Of a stretch of 41,939 bases of DNA, positions 17,229-26,404 are shown piece after piece. Made by a program: the position numbers and the translations under genes. The first letter of the stretch is position 1. Each line of letters starts with the position of its first letter. The notes under the pieces were generated by a model, which did no database searches, had not been told where the DNA came from, and was given only the letters and a program-made list of their open reading frames with translations. The DNA comes from Parabacteroides sp. (lineage in GTDB: Bacteria; Bacteroidota; Bacteroidia; Bacteroidales; Tannerellaceae), in the NCBI GenBank assembly GCA_020026285.1, contig JAHHQS010000014.1:1-41939 (forward strand), given 5' to 3'.

Positions 17229-19019
17229 TTAATCACCTGTAAAATTATCAACCAATACTTCTCTATAAGAATTAAATATCTTAGACTTCGACATGAATCC
17301 CATGTATCTTCCTGTTTCATCAACGACCGGAAGATTCCAAGCTTTCGTGTCATCAAATATTTGCATAATCTTATCCATCGGAGTATTTACTATAATCTTG
17401 GCTGGCGCAGAAACCATAAACTTAGAAACCTTGAATCGGTTATACAATTCAGGACGGAACATGATATTTCTAATATTATCCAATAAGACTATACCTAATA
17501 AAATACCCCTTTTATCTACAACAGGGAATGTATTTCGACTACTTCGTGCTATAACCTTTACCATATCACCCAGCATCATATCAGGAGTAACGACCTGGAA
17601 ATCTCTTTCGATGACATTGTCGGCACTTAATAATGTCAATACAGCCTTATCCTTATGATGAGTCAATAATTCTCCTTTCTGAGCTAAACGCATTGAATAA
17701 ATACTATGAGGTTCAAACATCAGTATTGTGATATATGAGCCTATAGAAACAATCATCAGCGGAAGGAACAAATCATATCCTCCAGTAAGTTCTGCAATCA
17801 AAAAGACACCTGTCAACGGAGCATGCATAACACCAGACATTATTCCTGCCATTCCTAGGAGAGCAAAATTCTTTTCTGAAAGATACATCGTGAAATCAAA
17901 ATAATTGCTCACATGCGAAAAGATAAATCCTGCAATACACCCCAAATACAAGCTTGGTGCAAAAATACCACCACAACCTCCGCCACCGTTAGTAGCACTT
18001 GAAGCAAAGACTTTAGTAAGCAATATCAAGCCAAGGAATATTATAATTCCAAAATAATTTTCATTCCATGAATAAAACATACTATTGTCCATCAATCCGG
18101 CAAACTGACCATTCAATAATAATTCTATCGTATCATAACCTTCACCATATAAAGGAGGAAACAAGAATATAAGAACACTCAGCATTACACCACCCATGAG
18201 GAACTTACGTCCGTAAGTCGTTCCATAACGACGGTACTGACCTTCAATCCAATTCATCACACGAGTAAAATATAGAGAAACAAGACCGCAGAAAACACCT
18301 AACATGATAACATATGGAATCTTCTGCATCAAGAAATCTTCTGTCTGAGAGAACTTAAACAATGCTTCTGTTCCGGTAAAGACATACGATACTGTAGCCG
18401 CTGTTACGGAAGTTATCAGCAAAGGAAGGACAGAAGTCATGGTTAAATCAAGCATCAAAACTTCGATCACAAAGACCAGTCCTGCAATTGGAGCCTTAAA
18501 AATACCTGCAATAGCTCCAGCCGCGCCACAACCGACCAACACCATCAGTGTTTTCTGTTCCATCTTAAATAATCGTCCAAGATTAGAACCAATCGCAGCA
18601 CCTGTTAAAACGATCGGAGCCTCCGCTCCAACAGATCCACCAAATCCGATAGTCACAGAACTCGCTACTATTGAAGTCCACATATTGTGAGGTTTGATTC
18701 GACTTTTGCGTTGTGAAATCGCATAAAGGATTTTCGTCACACCATGACTGATATCATCCCTTACAATATATTTTACAAACAAACCAGCCAGTAAAATACC
18801 CACAACCGGATAAAGCAGATATAAATAGTTAACCTGATCGGCAGCAAAATTAAAAGAGAGCATATGCTGTATCAAATGAATCAAGTTTTTCAGTACTATA
18901 GCTGAAGCAGCAGTACATATTCCCACCAAAAAACTAACAATCAATACAAAATGTTTCTCTTTTATATTGTTTGCTCTCCAAACTAAAAATTTATAAAACC
19001 ATCCATTATCTGTTTTCAT
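17229..19019 (-). CDS. ClC family chloride channel/antiporter with CBS domains
   Basis: Inner-membrane ClC protein of 596 residues: about 420 residues of hydrophobic helices followed by two CBS domains (about 460-590). The gating glutamate is present (Glu133 in GSVGAEAP) and the second anion-site motif appears as GGIFAPSLYLG near 355. The first motif GSGIP is degenerate (SHGVTKIL around 91-98), as in many prokaryotic CBS-containing ClCs. Whether it is a channel or a chloride/proton antiporter is not decidable here. The CBS pair suggests nucleotide regulation. It overlaps no gene but lies 2 bp after the sugar transferase and 5 bp before fmt. Confidence 0.93.
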   Translation of the reverse strand: MKTDNGWFYKFLVWRANNIKEKHFVLIVSFLVGICTAASAIVLKNLIHLIQHMLSFNFAADQVNYLYLLYPVVGILLAGLFVKYIVRDDISHGVTKILYAISQRKSRIKPHNMWTSIVASSVTIGFGGSVGAEAPIVLTGAAIGSNLGRLFKMEQKTLMVLVGCGAAGAIAGIFKAPIAGLVFVIEVLMLDLTMTSVLPLLITSVTAATVSYVFTGTEALFKFSQTEDFLMQKIPYVIMLGVFCGLVSLYFTRVMNWIEGQYRRYGTTYGRKFLMGGVMLSVLIFLFPPLYGEGYDTIELLLNGQFAGLMDNSMFYSWNENYFGIIIFLGLILLTKVFASSATNGGGGCGGIFAPSLYLGCIAGFIFSHVSNYFDFTMYLSEKNFALLGMAGIMSGVMHAPLTGVFLIAELTGGYDLFLPLMIVSIGSYITILMFEPHSIYSMRLAQKGELLTHHKDKAVLTLLSADNVIERDFQVVTPDMMLGDMVKVIARSSRNTFPVVDKRGILLGIVLLDNIRNIMFRPELYNRFKVSKFMVSAPAKIIVNTPMDKIMQIFDDTKAWNLPVVDETGRYMGFMSKSKIFNSYREVLVDNFTGD

Positions 19020-19021
19020 TG

Positions 19022-20431
19022 TTAAATTCCCTTTCCTGTAATTACTGTTTTAACAGTATAAACCAAAATTGTAATGTCTAATGCCAAAGACATATTCTCG
19101 TAATATATAATATCGTATTCCAATCGTTCAAGCATTTGTTCGACATTACTGGCATATCCATATTTAACCATACCTAAGGAAGTGATTCCCGGACGAACAT
19201 TATGTAACAAGTAATAATAAGGTGCTTGTTGAACAATCTGATCAATAAAGAATTTTCTTTCCGGACGAGGTCCAACAAGCGACATATCACCTTTCAGAAC
19301 ATTCCAAAACTGAGGTAATTCATCCAAACGATACTTTCGCATAATCTGACCAAAAGGAGTTATTCTCTTATCATCCTCCTTTGACAATCTCGGTCCTTTA
19401 TCTTCCGCATCAACATACATTGTACGGAATTTAAATATTTTAAAAGGATTACCATGATATCCAATTCTCTCCTGTGAATAAAAGATTGGTCCTGGAGAAT
19501 CTTTCCTGACCCGATACGCTATATATGCAAATAAAGGTGATAAAATCACCAAAACAATCAAAGCGACCAGGCGATCAAAAAACTGTTTGATATTTTTCTC
19601 TGCCTCTGAAAAATTATTTTCTGATATATCAGCCAAAGGTACCGAACTTATTCTTTTCAAACGAACTTTCGAAAAAGGGATCGTTTTCTTGTCAACCCAT
19701 ACTTTAATAGGTTTCTTATAAAGATATAACGAATAGAGTAAACGGGAAAGTTCAGCACCTTCTACAACTTCTGTAGCAACGACCAATTCTTCCACAGCTA
19801 ATTTATTCATCAAAGAAGGAAGTTCTTTTAAATCTCCCTGTATATCTTTCAATGGAATTGACACTTTCTCATCTTCCTTGATACGAACAAAACCTAGAAC
19901 CTTTGTTCCTACCCCTCTCAAATAATCGGAAAGATACTTAGCACGCTCTCCTACTCCTAAAATCAAGACATGCGTTGCAAAATCACCTCTTTGAATCCGT
20001 TTGTACAAATAAGAAGTTATTTTTAACCGAGAGAAATAAGTGACTAAAAAATGTATACCGAATAATTCAAAAAAGAAATAGTAGTATATCTGGTATCTTG
20101 TTGGAAGTTCGTTTATTATCAAGAACATGAAGATACAGAATACTCCAACAACTGTAGATATCAAAGTAAGCCAGAACTCAGAGAGTCTTGATTTAGCCAA
20201 AGGTTTATTATAATAACCGGAAAAATAGTATACTATCATCCAAAATATTGGAATAACTATTTGTCCTATCCAAACAGAAGGATAAACCAGAAATTCGCCG
20301 AGTGTACTTGTATCTCTAAATACAACCTGCTGATAATAACGCAAAACATTAAATACAAGCCAGACTAATGATGCAGTTAAATAATCCGTAAGGATATATC
20401 TCCATATTTGTCTGTTTTTACCCATACACAA
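19022..20431 (-). CDS. Polyprenyl-phosphate sugar-1-phosphate transferase (WcaJ-like)
   Basis: Polytopic initiating glycosyltransferase that moves a sugar-1-phosphate from a UDP-sugar to undecaprenyl phosphate. Several N-terminal membrane helices (about 10-130) are followed by a CoA-binding-like Rossmann domain (VLILGVGERAKYL near 150), another hydrophobic segment (about 287-308) and the conserved C-terminal domain with SPGPIFYSQERIG, FKFRTMYVDAE, RLDELPQFWNVLKGDMSLVGPRPE. Length 469 is typical. It probably starts a capsule or exopolysaccharide repeat unit. It is not in a polysaccharide cluster but is wedged between sua5 and the ClC gene with 2-bp gaps. Confidence 0.92.
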   Translation of the reverse strand: MCMGKNRQIWRYILTDYLTASLVWLVFNVLRYYQQVVFRDTSTLGEFLVYPSVWIGQIVIPIFWMIVYYFSGYYNKPLAKSRLSEFWLTLISTVVGVFCIFMFLIINELPTRYQIYYYFFFELFGIHFLVTYFSRLKITSYLYKRIQRGDFATHVLILGVGERAKYLSDYLRGVGTKVLGFVRIKEDEKVSIPLKDIQGDLKELPSLMNKLAVEELVVATEVVEGAELSRLLYSLYLYKKPIKVWVDKKTIPFSKVRLKRISSVPLADISENNFSEAEKNIKQFFDRLVALIVLVILSPLFAYIAYRVRKDSPGPIFYSQERIGYHGNPFKIFKFRTMYVDAEDKGPRLSKEDDKRITPFGQIMRKYRLDELPQFWNVLKGDMSLVGPRPERKFFIDQIVQQAPYYYLLHNVRPGITSLGMVKYGYASNVEQMLERLEYDIIYYENMSLALDITILVYTVKTVITGKGI

Positions 20432-20433
20432 CC

Positions 20434-21003
20434 CTATCTGATAATTTGAAACAAACCACCATCACCAAGCTTTATAATACTTGATGGTGAAGCCGGTGTC
20501 AAATCATCCTGTCTGTATTCAACAATATAATCTACGCCATTTTTTATTTCTTCAGAAACCTCACTGAAGTTTGCCGGCGAAGGCTGACCACTGATATTAG
20601 CTGAAGTAGAAACTAAAGGTTTGCGAAATTGGAAACACAATCTGTTCGAAAAGGTTTCCTGTGAGATACGGATACCAATACTACCATCCTGACCTAATAA
20701 ATTAGGTGCAAGATTCTTCCCTTTCGAATAGATAATAGTCAAAGGTTTGTCTGCTACCTCTATCAGATCCCATGCAACATCAGGAACATCCTCTACGTAA
20801 GCTTGTAATTTTGCTGTACTATCCAGTAAAACCAACATGGCTTTATTATCTACACGCTTTTTCAATTCGTACACTTTACGAACAGCTTCTTCATTCGTCG
20901 CATCACAACCAATTCCCCAGATTGTATCTGTAGGATATAAAATCAATCCACCTTCCTGCATCACTTTGCAGGCTTTTTTAATATCTTCTTGCAATGGTAT
21001 CAT
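20434..21003 (-). CDS. Threonylcarbamoyl-AMP synthase (Sua5/YciO/YrdC family)
   Basis: Makes threonylcarbamoyl-AMP from threonine, bicarbonate and ATP for the t6A37 modification of ANN-decoding tRNAs. From the ATG at 21003 the protein is 189 residues, the usual length; the open frame extends 35 codons upstream, but that part is hydrophobic, unlike the family, so I reject it. Motifs seen are GGLILYPTDTIWGIGCD, KKRVDNKAMLVLL, IGIRI and STSANISGQPSP. It is the first gene of the operon ending in fmt, which joins two initiation-related tRNA functions. Confidence 0.93.
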   Translation of the reverse strand: MIPLQEDIKKACKVMQEGGLILYPTDTIWGIGCDATNEEAVRKVYELKKRVDNKAMLVLLDSTAKLQAYVEDVPDVAWDLIEVADKPLTIIYSKGKNLAPNLLGQDGSIGIRISQETFSNRLCFQFRKPLVSTSANISGQPSPANFSEVSEEIKNGVDYIVEYRQDDLTPASPSSIIKLGDGGLFQIIR

Positions 21004-21108
21004 AATCTCTCTTGAATTTATACTAAGACAAAAATACAAATCATTCTGTTCACTAAAAAAAATAAGAAGAAAAAAAGCTATTTTAAGAATAGAATAAGTA
21101 GATTCCAA

Positions 21109-21366
21109 ATTTTAATTCCTAACTTTACAATTTGAATTAGGTATTAATCCTAAAGACATATTCGGTTAATTAGTCCGAATACTTATATTTTATATTGAAA
21201 TTTTATCATCTGCTATCAGATAAGTCTCTGAAAAATACACAAGATGACAAACATTCGAACAATCATGTATATTCATACTATGAAATACCAATTTCAATAT
21301 AAAAGAATGCTTGTTTGTATTTTATCAACAAGCTTGAGCTAGATAAAAAAAGAAAAAAATATATAA
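21109..21366. repeat. Hairpin-rich intergenic region between sua5 and recJ
   Basis: This divergent intergenic interval holds no gene. It contains TTAGG/CCTAA (21137-21153), TATTCGG/CCGAATA (21159-21181), ATCTG/CAGAT (21208-21221), GCTTGTT/AACAAGC (21309-21333) and a perfect 12-bp pair TATATTGAAATT (21191-21202) with AATTTCAATATA (21290-21301) enclosing 87 nt. No TAnnTTTG box was found on either strand. It may hold a structured RNA or operators. Confidence 0.5.
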
Positions 21367-23088
21367 ATGACTGTAAAATGGAATTATCAACCTCCAACAC
21401 AGACGGAAATTCAAGAAAGAGACAATCTGAGCTCAGAATTAGGACTTAGTCCTATCATCAGCTTATTATTAGTCCGACGAGGATTAAAGACTGCAAAAGA
21501 GGTGAAAAAATTCTTCAGACCTAGTCTGAACGATTTAGAAGATCCCTTTTTAATGCCTGATATGCAAAAAGCTGTAACTCGTTTAAATCAGGCTTTAGGG
21601 AATAAGGAGAGAATACTGATTTATGGAGATTATGATGTTGATGGCACAACTGCCGTGTCATTAGTCTATAAATATCTGAGAGCTTATACATCAAACTTGG
21701 ATTATTATATCCCTGACAGATATGATGAGGGTTATGGTATTTCTAAAAAAGGTATTGATTATGCTTATGATACAGGAGTAACTCTTATTATTGCCTTGGA
21801 TTGTGGTATCAAGGCCATTCAAAAGATTGATTATGCTAAAGAAAAAGGTATTGATTTCATCATTTGTGATCATCATATGCCTGATGAATCATTGCCTCGT
21901 GCTGTAGCTGTTTTGGATGCCAAACGAGTGGATTCCATTTATCCTTATGAACATTTGTCGGGATGCGGTGTCGGTTTCAAATTTATGCAGGCTTTTGCCA
22001 TCAGTAATAAATTCCCTTTCTCCGAACTGGAAAAATTACTTGAATTTACAGCGGTAAGTATAGCTTCGGACATTGTTCCCATCACTGGAGAAAATAGAGT
22101 TTTAGCCTACTACGGCTTAAAACAGATCAATAGCAGCCCAAGTATCGGATTGAAAAGCATTATCGACGTTTGTGGCTTGTCTGGAAAAGAAATAACAATC
22201 AGTGATATTGTCTTTAAAATAGGTCCTCGCATCAATGCTTCCGGCAGAATGATGAAAGGGAAAGAAGCCGTTGAATTACTTCTTGCCAAGGATATCACCA
22301 CTGCCAGAAAAATGAGTGAAAGTATCAATCAATATAATGAAGAAAGACGAGAACTGGATAAAAAGATCACAGATGAAGCGAATGAAATAATCCACCAATG
22401 TGGACATGTCAAGGATTTGAATGCTATTATCGTTTACAATCCGAACTGGCATAAGGGTATCATTGGAATAGTTGCTTCTCGATTAACCGAAAAATATTAT
22501 CGTCCGGCTGTCGTTTTAACAAAATCATCCGAATTGATTACGGGGTCTGCACGTTCCGTTACAGGTTTTGACATTTATAAAGCGATAGAAGGATGTCGTG
22601 ATTTATTAGAGAACTTTGGAGGTCATACTTATGCAGCCGGTCTTTCTTTAAAAGAGGAGAATCTGGAGGCTTTTAAAGAAAAATTCACCGAATTGGCATC
22701 TGAAGATATCGTTCCGGAGCAAATCACTCCGCAGATCGACATTGATTCTTTTTTAGATCTGAAAGAAATCACACCCAAATTTCTTACCGATTTAAACAAG
22801 ATGAGTCCTTTCGGCCCCAATAATCAGAAACCTATTTTCTGTACTTATGGCGTTCAGGATTATGGTACCAGCAAATTAGTCGGACGTGAACAGGAACATA
22901 TCAAACTGGAGATTATAGATAGTAAATCCGCCAGTTCTCCCATACATGGAATCGCTTTTGGTATGAGCAGATTCAACGCTCACATCAAACTAATGAAACC
23001 ATTCAACATTTGTTATACAGTAGAAGAAAGTATCTACAACGGGAATGCATCTTTCCAACTGATGGTTAAGGACATCAAGACCGAATAA
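21367..23088 (+). CDS. recJ: Single-stranded-DNA exonuclease RecJ
   Basis: RecJ degrades single-stranded DNA 5' to 3' in recombination and mismatch repair. The DHH-superfamily metal motifs are intact: YGDYDVDG (Asp88, Asp90, Asp92), ALDCG (Asp145), and CDHHMPDE (DHH at 168-170). The DHHA1 domain has GSARSVTGFDIYKA and GGHTYAAGL (GGH). The C-terminal OB domain runs to residue 573. Length is normal. recQ starts 24 bp later on the same strand, so the helicase and nuclease that act together in resection are co-transcribed. Confidence 0.97.
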   Translation: MTVKWNYQPPTQTEIQERDNLSSELGLSPIISLLLVRRGLKTAKEVKKFFRPSLNDLEDPFLMPDMQKAVTRLNQALGNKERILIYGDYDVDGTTAVSLVYKYLRAYTSNLDYYIPDRYDEGYGISKKGIDYAYDTGVTLIIALDCGIKAIQKIDYAKEKGIDFIICDHHMPDESLPRAVAVLDAKRVDSIYPYEHLSGCGVGFKFMQAFAISNKFPFSELEKLLEFTAVSIASDIVPITGENRVLAYYGLKQINSSPSIGLKSIIDVCGLSGKEITISDIVFKIGPRINASGRMMKGKEAVELLLAKDITTARKMSESINQYNEERRELDKKITDEANEIIHQCGHVKDLNAIIVYNPNWHKGIIGIVASRLTEKYYRPAVVLTKSSELITGSARSVTGFDIYKAIEGCRDLLENFGGHTYAAGLSLKEENLEAFKEKFTELASEDIVPEQITPQIDIDSFLDLKEITPKFLTDLNKMSPFGPNNQKPIFCTYGVQDYGTSKLVGREQEHIKLEIIDSKSASSPIHGIAFGMSRFNAHIKLMKPFNICYTVEESIYNGNASFQLMVKDIKTE

Positions 23089-23112
23089 CAATATTTGATA
23101 AAAAACCTTTGT

Positions 23113-25017
23113 ATGAATATTTACCAGGAGACTTTAAAGAAATATTGGGGATATGATTCATTCAGGCCCTTGCAGGAAGACATTATCCATTCAATTTATG
23201 AAGGTCATGATACTGTAGGATTAATGCCCACGGGAGGAGGAAAGTCTATTACATTCCAAGTCCCGGCATTAATTTTAGAGGGAGTCTGTATTGTTGTAAC
23301 TCCTCTGATAGCCTTGATGAAAGATCAAGTCGACAACTTGAAAAAACTTGGAATCAAAGCCACTTCTGTTCATTCAGGAATGACTCGTCAGGAAATAATC
23401 ACCCAACTTGAAAATTGCATCTTCGGCGATTATAAATTTCTATATGTTTCTCCGGAAAGACTTTCTACTGAAATATTTCTGTTAAAACTGAATGCAATGA
23501 ACGTTTCCATGCTGGTAGTTGACGAAAGTCATTGTATTTCACAATGGGGATATGACTTCAGACCTTCTTATTTGAAGATTGCTGATATACGAAAACAGCT
23601 GAGTAATGTTCCTATTCTGGCTTTAACCGCTACGGCAACGCCTCAAGTTGTTGAAGATATCAAAAAACAACTGGAACTGGATAACCCTAATGTTTTTATA
23701 AAAAGTTTTTCCAGAAAGAATCTGGCTTATATCGTTCGAAAGACAGAAGATAAACTCCATACATTAGTATACATTTTAAACAAAGTTCCGGGAACCGGAA
23801 TCGTTTATGTCAGAAATCGTAAAAAAACAAAAGAGATTGCTGAATATCTCCAAAAAGAAGGTATTTCTGCCGATTATTATCACGCAGGTTTAAATAATGA
23901 TATTAAAACTATTAAACAGAATAAGTGGAAAAACGATGAAATCCGAGTGATTGTTTCAACGAATGCTTTTGGTATGGGTATCGACAAGCCTGATGTTAGA
24001 ATTGTTATACATATGGATATGCCTGGATCTCTGGAAGAATATTACCAGGAAGCAGGACGTGCCGGACGAGACGAAAAGAAATCGTTCGCTGTTGTTTTAT
24101 ATTCACCAGGAGATTCGGCTCAATTAAAAAAAAGATTAACAGATGAATTTCCTCAGAAGGAGTTTATCTATAGAGTTTACGAAGCATTAGGTAACTATTA
24201 TCAAATAGCGGTCGGATTTGGTTTAGATACAGTTCACGATTTCATACTTTCCGAATTTTGTAAAACTTATAAACTGCCACTTATACAGACTCATAATGCC
24301 TTGAAATTATTAGAGCTATCCGGTTACATCGAATATCTAGAAGAAATTGACACTAATTCGCGACTGATGTTCAATGCTACCCGAGAAGAATTATACACAT
24401 TCCTGCAACAAAATGAATTAATCGACAATATCATCAGAACTATTCTACGTTCCTATACAGGGCTATTCTCTGATTATGCCTATGTCAATGAAAGTTTGAT
24501 TGCGTTAAGAGCAAAATGCACTCAAGAGGAAGTTTATAACGTACTGGTCAATCTATCCAAATATAGAATTATCAATTATATCCCCAAGAAGCGTAATCCA
24601 CTTATTATCTACCGCCAAGTCCGAGAGGAACAAAAATATCTATCTATTCCAAAATCGGCTTACGAAGACAGAAAAGAACGTTATGAAGAAAGGATAGCTA
24701 AAGTATTAGAATATCTCAATACGGAACAGATTTGCCGTACCAGAATTCTTCTAGATTATTTTGGAGAAAAGACAACCGAAGATTGTAATACCTGCGATAT
24801 ATGTCTGCAAAAACACAATAGCGGACTAACAAATGGCAAATTCAATAATATTCGCAAGGCCTTGATAGAACAAACTGAATCAGGCCCTTCTCCTGTAACA
24901 GAACTCTGTGAATCGATACCGTATCCTAAAGAAATGGTTGTCAAAGCTATCCGATTTCTTATTGATAATGATGAACATTTCCATCTGGAAGATCAGAATC
25001 TATCATTTAAAGAATAA
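23113..25017 (+). CDS. recQ: ATP-dependent DNA helicase RecQ
   Basis: 3'-5' SF2 helicase that feeds RecJ. I place the start at the ATG at 23113 (634 residues); a TTG six codons earlier is possible. Walker A PTGGGKS is at about 39-45, the DESH box at 137-140 followed by CISQWGYDFR, then ALTATATP. Motif V/VI segments AFGMGIDKPDVR and YYQEAGRAGRD are intact. The RQC zinc module has its four cysteines (C in EQICRTRILLD, then CNTCDIC). A winged-helix tail follows; an HRDC domain is not evident at the C terminus. Confidence 0.95.
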   Translation: MNIYQETLKKYWGYDSFRPLQEDIIHSIYEGHDTVGLMPTGGGKSITFQVPALILEGVCIVVTPLIALMKDQVDNLKKLGIKATSVHSGMTRQEIITQLENCIFGDYKFLYVSPERLSTEIFLLKLNAMNVSMLVVDESHCISQWGYDFRPSYLKIADIRKQLSNVPILALTATATPQVVEDIKKQLELDNPNVFIKSFSRKNLAYIVRKTEDKLHTLVYILNKVPGTGIVYVRNRKKTKEIAEYLQKEGISADYYHAGLNNDIKTIKQNKWKNDEIRVIVSTNAFGMGIDKPDVRIVIHMDMPGSLEEYYQEAGRAGRDEKKSFAVVLYSPGDSAQLKKRLTDEFPQKEFIYRVYEALGNYYQIAVGFGLDTVHDFILSEFCKTYKLPLIQTHNALKLLELSGYIEYLEEIDTNSRLMFNATREELYTFLQQNELIDNIIRTILRSYTGLFSDYAYVNESLIALRAKCTQEEVYNVLVNLSKYRIINYIPKKRNPLIIYRQVREEQKYLSIPKSAYEDRKERYEERIAKVLEYLNTEQICRTRILLDYFGEKTTEDCNTCDICLQKHNSGLTNGKFNNIRKALIEQTESGPSPVTELCESIPYPKEMVVKAIRFLIDNDEHFHLEDQNLSFKE

Positions 25018-25040
25018 AGACATAGACCAAATTCATATAA

Positions 25041-25090
25041 AAAAACATCCAAGATTGCTTTAAAATCACAAATCCTGGATGTTTATTTTT
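25041..25090. terminator. Bidirectional terminator, recQ and ThuA-1
   Basis: AAACATCCA (25043-25051) and TGGATGTTT (25076-25084) pair around a 24-nt loop, with A and T tracts outside on both strands, placed between the convergent recQ and ThuA genes. Confidence 0.7.
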
Positions 25091-25112
25091 CTATCTCTAT
25101 ATAAAGGGATTT

Positions 25113-26027
25113 TTACTTCTTGTAATTCTTTCTATAAGTAACCTTTTCCGCTGTAGGGAAATCATCAGGAACCTGCTGAGTCACTTTTCCGGTAGCAGCC
25201 CATTCCGAACCACGAAGGAACAAGACCTGAAATCCAGTGCATTGCATAGAAGGATTATCTTCCAATGTCGGACCTACATGTCCCAACATTATATGGAATA
25301 TACGACCTTTTTCATAATCAACTGTAAAAATCAATGGCTCTTCACGACCGGATCCATTCATTTCCTTTGGAGCATAAGCGGTATACAACAAAGATTTGAT
25401 ATTACCCGGACCACGCATACGATCATATAATTCATCACGACCATGTTTCCACTGATCTGGCAAACCTTTTACAATAGGATGGTCATGGTTACGCAAATGT
25501 AATACAAACTCATGCTGTTTTCCATGTGAACCTCCATTGCCTGGGCTCATATCTCTTTTCAATTGATTGTTTTCCCAATAAACATATGGACCATCTTTTT
25601 CTGTACGTCCGCCCCAACCTCCTAAAGCGATAATTTTGTTATATTCCTTCCATTCCGTGAAAGAATTGTTTGCTGCATGATAAATCACAACACCACCACC
25701 ATTCTTTACATATTCAACAAAATCTTTTTGGGTTTTCTCCGGCCACAGATCTCCATTATAATCTAATACGACTAAATCGTATGCTGAAAAATCAGGATTA
25801 AAGGAAGACATATCAGCACCACTCTTCGGTGAAATAGCAAACTGTACCCGAAACAGGCCTGAATTTGATAAAATCTTATCAATTGCAACATGACTTACAG
25901 GCCAGTTATGATTATTCTGCCCTGTTACAACTAATGTTTTAATAGGCTTTCTCGCATAAGCTGAAAAAACTCCCAGCATGAAAAATGCTAAAAGATAAAT
26001 CAATTTCTTACATAATAAATTTTTCAT
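25113..26027 (-). CDS. Secreted ThuA domain-containing protein (ThuA-1)
   Basis: A 304-residue protein with signal peptide (about 1-25, ending AYA) and one ThuA domain, a fold related to class I glutamine amidotransferases. The core begins KTLVVTGQNNHNW, with YDLVVLDYNGD, NGGGVVIYHAANNSF and, near the end, GRIFHIMLGHVG. ThuA proteins of alpha-proteobacteria take part in trehalose/3-keto-trehalose use; in Bacteroidota secreted ThuA proteins are common but function is unproven. It is divergent from a second, quite different ThuA gene. TATATTTG at 26055-26062 is its probable -7 box. Confidence 0.9.
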   Translation of the reverse strand: MKNLLCKKLIYLLAFFMLGVFSAYARKPIKTLVVTGQNNHNWPVSHVAIDKILSNSGLFRVQFAISPKSGADMSSFNPDFSAYDLVVLDYNGDLWPEKTQKDFVEYVKNGGGVVIYHAANNSFTEWKEYNKIIALGGWGGRTEKDGPYVYWENNQLKRDMSPGNGGSHGKQHEFVLHLRNHDHPIVKGLPDQWKHGRDELYDRMRGPGNIKSLLYTAYAPKEMNGSGREEPLIFTVDYEKGRIFHIMLGHVGPTLEDNPSMQCTGFQVLFLRGSEWAATGKVTQQVPDDFPTAEKVTYRKNYKK

Positions 26028-26054
26028 GATATATACGTTTTGTATTAAGATTCA

Positions 26055-26062
26055 CAAATATA
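26055..26062 (-). promoter_or_regulatory. -7 box of ThuA-1 gene
   Basis: TATATTTGTGAA on the minus strand, a perfect TAnnTTTG, 27 nt before the start. The same 12 bases occur in front of metF. No TTTG is seen at -33. Confidence 0.6.
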
Positions 26063-26395
26063 ATATCTAAATGTATTTAACACAAGATAAATGCCATAAA
26101 AGATAATCGAATCTGAAAAATTACTGATAATAACATATACAGCAGCATTTTAACTTATTGTCTCTAAAACATCCTACATACTAAAATTTGAATACGAAAA
26201 TTAAATATAGAAACGCTTGATTATTCTATTAAATAATTCTTATCTTTATCGACATAAAGACGGATTATTATCTATTATGTACTTATGTTGAATTTTTCAT
26301 GAGATGTATTACATTAAAAACAAGTATAAGTACAGCCAATCCATATTTGGTACCATAATGAAATAACAAATCATTTAATACGAATCTATAAAAAT
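26063..26395. other. Divergent intergenic region between the two ThuA genes
   Basis: AT-rich and without a gene. I see a small hairpin TCTTTAT-CGAC-ATAAAGA (26243-26260) overlapping TATCTTTA, which is one base off the -7 consensus and points to the plus strand. That would leave a leader of about 150 nt for ThuA-2. Nothing else stands out. Confidence 0.4.
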
Positions 26396-26404
26396 TTGAA
26401 AAAC

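Noticed and set aside
21004..21108. N-terminal extension of Sua5 by 35 residues
   Set aside because: The extension is hydrophobic, unlike the family, and the ATG at 21003 gives the usual length.
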